From Chinchilla lanigera (taxonomy: Eukaryota > Chordata > Mammalia > Rodentia > Chinchillidae): DNA of 64,000 bases. Under the pieces are notes generated by a model. That model did not search any database. It worked only from the letters and a program-made list of their open reading frames with translations, and was not told the origin of the DNA. The translations under genes were made by a program, and so were the position numbers. Shown here piece after piece: positions 60,911 to 64,000 of this stretch. The DNA is taken from assembly GCF_000276665.1 (NCBI RefSeq), contig NW_004955417.1:30617494-30681493 (forward strand). The letters are read 5' to 3'. Positions within the stretch are counted from its first letter, which is position 1, and each line of letters begins with the position of its first letter.

Positions 60911-62559
60911 TCTATTACCTTCTACCTGGTTCACATGTGCTGTCAGTTTATACACAGAAAACACAGCGTAAGGAGATCTTCTGACTACTGCCATTGAAAA
61001 AGTAGATGTTTGCAGAGACCAGGGTTCTAAGTTGCTACATAGCATTTTCTTTTGTTTCCTACCAAGTTAGGAACCACTTCTGAAGGAAAAAGGAACAGTA
61101 GATAATAGTCAGGTTATGTTTCATACGGGAACGAGTGGTTTCCCAATTGAAATAGTGTAGATTTTATATCGCAATGCTTGTACAATGCCCAGAAACGATG
61201 ACCGGTGCTGGAACAATTGTGCCGCATTAATCCTAACAGCAGATCGAGGTGCTGCTGCAGTCTTCACACAGAAAGCAGAAAGCTGGCCGTACGCATCAGA
61301 GCGTCACCTACGTCCAGAGTCCGGCTGCAAAACGGGTAAAAAAGGGCACACTGGGCACAGAGCCACGAGACATGGGGCTGCGGATGCACCCTCAGCCTGT
61401 ATCAAGGCCAAGCGTCCAGCAGGCTGATTGAGAGGACAGGGATAAAAGGACAGTCCCGTGGCCACATTCCCCCCACTCTGAAAGACAGTGATAGCAAAGC
61501 CACAGGTGAGGCCTTGAGAGGGCTCTGGGTGAGAGCACAGCCAGGGGCAGGTCGGGAAGCGGCCTCTCCCAGGCACTTCCTCCAGCTCTCCCCAGGTGGA
61601 CGTGATGGCGGAATGGGATGGCAAAGTGTCACGGGAACAGTGTGCCCGTCTCTGGTGGAGAGAAAATGGCTCAAAGTTGGGGACCTCGCCGGAAGACAAC
61701 CACAGCTTTACCTTCGATCTTGTCTTAAGGAACCACTGAGGCACAAGGGCGTCTGGCCTTCCTTGGCAGCAAGACCAGGGCCACCACCGGTGACATCCCA
61801 CGGTGGCCATGGGCCACCCTAAGCTGCCCTCCCTGGGCGCAGTGCCCTCCTTCTCCTCAATGTGGTGGGTGCCTTGAGGACAGTCAGAGAAGTCACCGCC
61901 ATGCCAGTAGCGAGCAGGGTCCTCTCATCCGCCCTCTAGCAGGCTCTCCTCCTGATGTCTGATCACATGCAGCCTCCAGGATGGTTCTGAGCACCCTACA
62001 TAAAACACGAGTTCCCTACTGTAAGCTCCCCTATTTCCCCGTCTCAACACAAAATTTCATTCCCTTGTCCTTTTCTTTCTTTCTTGCAGTTATCCACTCT
62101 AGAAAAGGCTGTGAAGGGTTACATGAGAAATCCCACGTCCGCACTGAGCAATGCACGATGGCACTCAACCAACACCTGACAGAACTGTCACCGCGGCTGC
62201 GCTCAAAGTCATGAGGAGTCCCTGACAGAGAAGAAATCACGGCTTGCTGGAGTCACTGTCGGCCAGGCCAGTGGGAGCCACGAGACGGAGCACATGGGCA
62301 GGTGACACTTGGTCCTGCTATGAGCTTCCTCCAGCACCTACCCTGGCAAGCAGGGTTTTGTCTTTCCATTTTTCAAATATACCATAACAGCACACTTGTC
62401 TCTTTCTGTAGACACCACCTGCTGCATGTCGCAGTCCGGACTAAGATTCCTTCCAGCTAAGCTCCGTGTGCACAATGAGTGGGATGAACCCATCCCGACA
62501 GGATCATCACTGCCCTGGGGAGGGGAAACGCCAGGGGAGTCTGCCGAGCACAGCTTCGA

Positions 62560-62700
62560 TTAGAAGTCGGCCGGATTTCCCAACTCCACTGGGTCTCAGA
62601 GATCATCAGCACAACCGCCTCGGTTGACAAAAGAAACAGGGAGCCTGAGAGGTCAAGGGAGCGGCCAGGGGTCGCAGAAGTAAGGAGCCGACAGGGTGCA
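62560..62700 (+). mobile_element. MIR SINE, diverged
   Basis: GACAAAAGAAACAGGGAGCC TGAGAGGTCAAGGGAGCGGC follows the MIR core pattern 'gaggaaactgaggcccagagaggtgaagg'. Confidence 0.5.
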
Positions 62701-63419
62701 GGACAGACCCCACAGCAGGCTGCCGGGATGAGCCAGAGGAGCCCTGGAAACCAGCCCTGGACGCAGCACCGCTTCCTCCGCGCTGCAGGAGACGTGAGTG
62801 CGCGGACGGAAGGTGGGGAGTGAACACAGAGCTTGGTGTGCAGATCAATCCAGTGCCTAGGAACGCCCAGATAGTCTTTTTTTAAGGTAGATAAGCATGC
62901 GATAGTTAGGGTGGAAGGCCAGATCATTACTCTGCTTTTATTTTTTTAATTTTACCCATAAAGTCACCACCTCCTTGTTGTGAAGTCTCCGAGTAGCATC
63001 TTATGCACCTAGCGACTCCCGCAGTGCTGACCGCTGGCTCAGCCCCCGCCCCACCCCCCAGTAATAGAAAGCAGCTGACCTTAACGTGCGGGCGGGAGTG
63101 TGAGGGAGGTTAAGGCTGCATGTGAACGCAATCAGGTTAAGACCGGCTCCAACGGGAGGAAAACCCATACATATGTTGAAAAGATCTGAAAAATGCCTGT
63201 ATTCGCAACCTGATTACGACTTACATTTTTGCATGGTTTGTCAAAGCAGATCACTGAAATCAAATCAAGATGTAGAAAGGGATAAAGTGGTTTTCTCCCC
63301 CATTCTTCCATTAATCACCATGACCTATGGGAGAAGGGATATTCCCCCCCACCTGAGGCAAGTTGGGGTGACTCCTGGAAGTTATGCCAATTCACCGCTG
63401 CTGCTCAAGTTTCAGAATT

Positions 63420-63665
63420 AATTTTGTAGGTTTTATTTCAGACATTTGTAAATAGAAGTTATTTTATTGCAGAGTAATTTGCCATTTCTATCAATAATTA
63501 ATTTTATTTTCCTTTTAACAGAGTGATAAAAAATTCCAATGTAACTTTTAAGACCTGCTTTGTTTGAAGGTCATATAAAAATTCATTGTATTAAACTGAA
63601 AATATAGATACAGCAACAGCTAGTTTTTCCTAATACATAAAACTTAGTAAAATTTAAACATAACC
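63420..63665. other. AT-rich unique intron
   Basis: AT-rich sequence with TAATTAATTTTATTTT-type cores; no repeat signature or gene. Could be a conserved element, but nothing beyond composition supports it. Confidence 0.2.
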
Positions 63666-64000
63666 CAGAGCCTGCTGCTGGTTCCCTTGTCAAAGAGAAT
63701 CACTACTAAATCATGCACAAGCGATTTGGGGGCACAATGCAAACAGCCAACAGTGTCAGGTGTGCTCCGGTAAGCCAGCACAATGCTGTAGCATAAAAAT
63801 TACAATACAATGAGCGTTATGGTCAGGAACCTAGCTGATGTCCAGAAAAGTCTCAAGCAAGACAGGCTGGTCAAAATAGAGTTTTGAGGGGAGGAGAAGA
63901 TGTGGGCTCTGGTTACACACAAGCACGGTGGTCATGGGAGCATTTCATGTTCATTTTTGCGATGAATGTAAACCACAGTAGGGGGCCACCGTCTACACAA

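Larger units (their letters stand above)
27831..64000 (-). other. RSPO2: RSPO2 intron before the terminal exon, continuing past the window
   Basis: All sequence to the right of the acceptor should be intron of the minus-strand gene. I looked for the TSP1 exon (Trp-Ser-x-Trp motif, Arg-Thr-Cys motif and the Cys-Pro-Gly-Gly end) and for the cysteine-rich furin repeats on the minus strand and found none, so this intron appears to exceed 36 kb. It contains ID and B1 SINEs, an L1 3' fragment, MIRs, one LTR and microsatellites, listed separately. Between these (notably 28.8-32.0, 32.3-35.6, 49.4-50.8, 51.1-54.6 and 58.9-62.5 kb) I see only unique sequence with no supportable gene. Confidence 0.7.

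Overview
The window is vertebrate nuclear DNA from a placental mammal, almost certainly a rodent outside the mouse/rat group. The evidence is the repeat content: B1 SINEs with the rodent internal duplication, tRNA-Ala-derived ID SINEs, composite B1+ID elements, LINE-1, L2, MIR and a MaLR-type LTR. The ID and B1 types suggest a beaver-like or related lineage, but I cannot fix the genus. There are no operons, phage genes or CRISPR arrays, and almost every open frame is chance or lies inside a repeat.

One gene can be identified. The minus strand at 27713-27828 carries the last coding exon of RSPO2 (R-spondin 2), a secreted activator of Wnt signalling. The exon has a strong acceptor, the correct split-codon phase and the recognisable basic C-terminal tail. 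The gene runs leftward, so 1 to about 26 kb is intergenic sequence beyond its 3' end, about 26.1-27.7 kb is probably its 3'UTR, and 27.83-64 kb is intron. I found no TSP1 or furin-repeat exon, so the rest of the gene should lie beyond position 64000.

Layout: 1-1564 unassigned; 1565-8355 a nearly full-length but decayed LINE-1 on the minus strand, with three nested SINEs and a (GT)n tract inside its endonuclease region; 8356-17310 mostly unique sequence with older L1, MIR and B1-ID copies; 17320-19486 an unusual block in which two copies of a ~103-bp sequence flank a CpG-rich stretch and a 410-base assembly gap; 22.4-22.8 kb L2; 24341-24721 a 101-bp inverted repeat split by a young ID insertion; 26-27.8 kb the RSPO2 3' end; 28-64 kb intron with ID and B1 copies (densest at 39-51 kb), a long L1 3' fragment (38-39 kb), several MIRs and a solo MaLR-type LTR (56940-57286).

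I see no convincing undescribed molecular system. The observations most worth checking are the long inverted repeat, the duplicated sequence flanking the CpG block and gap, the amino-acid changes in the RSPO2 tail, and the internal structure of the LINE-1 (microsatellite in ORF2, tandem repeat in the 5' region). Family assignments come from visual recognition, not a database search.
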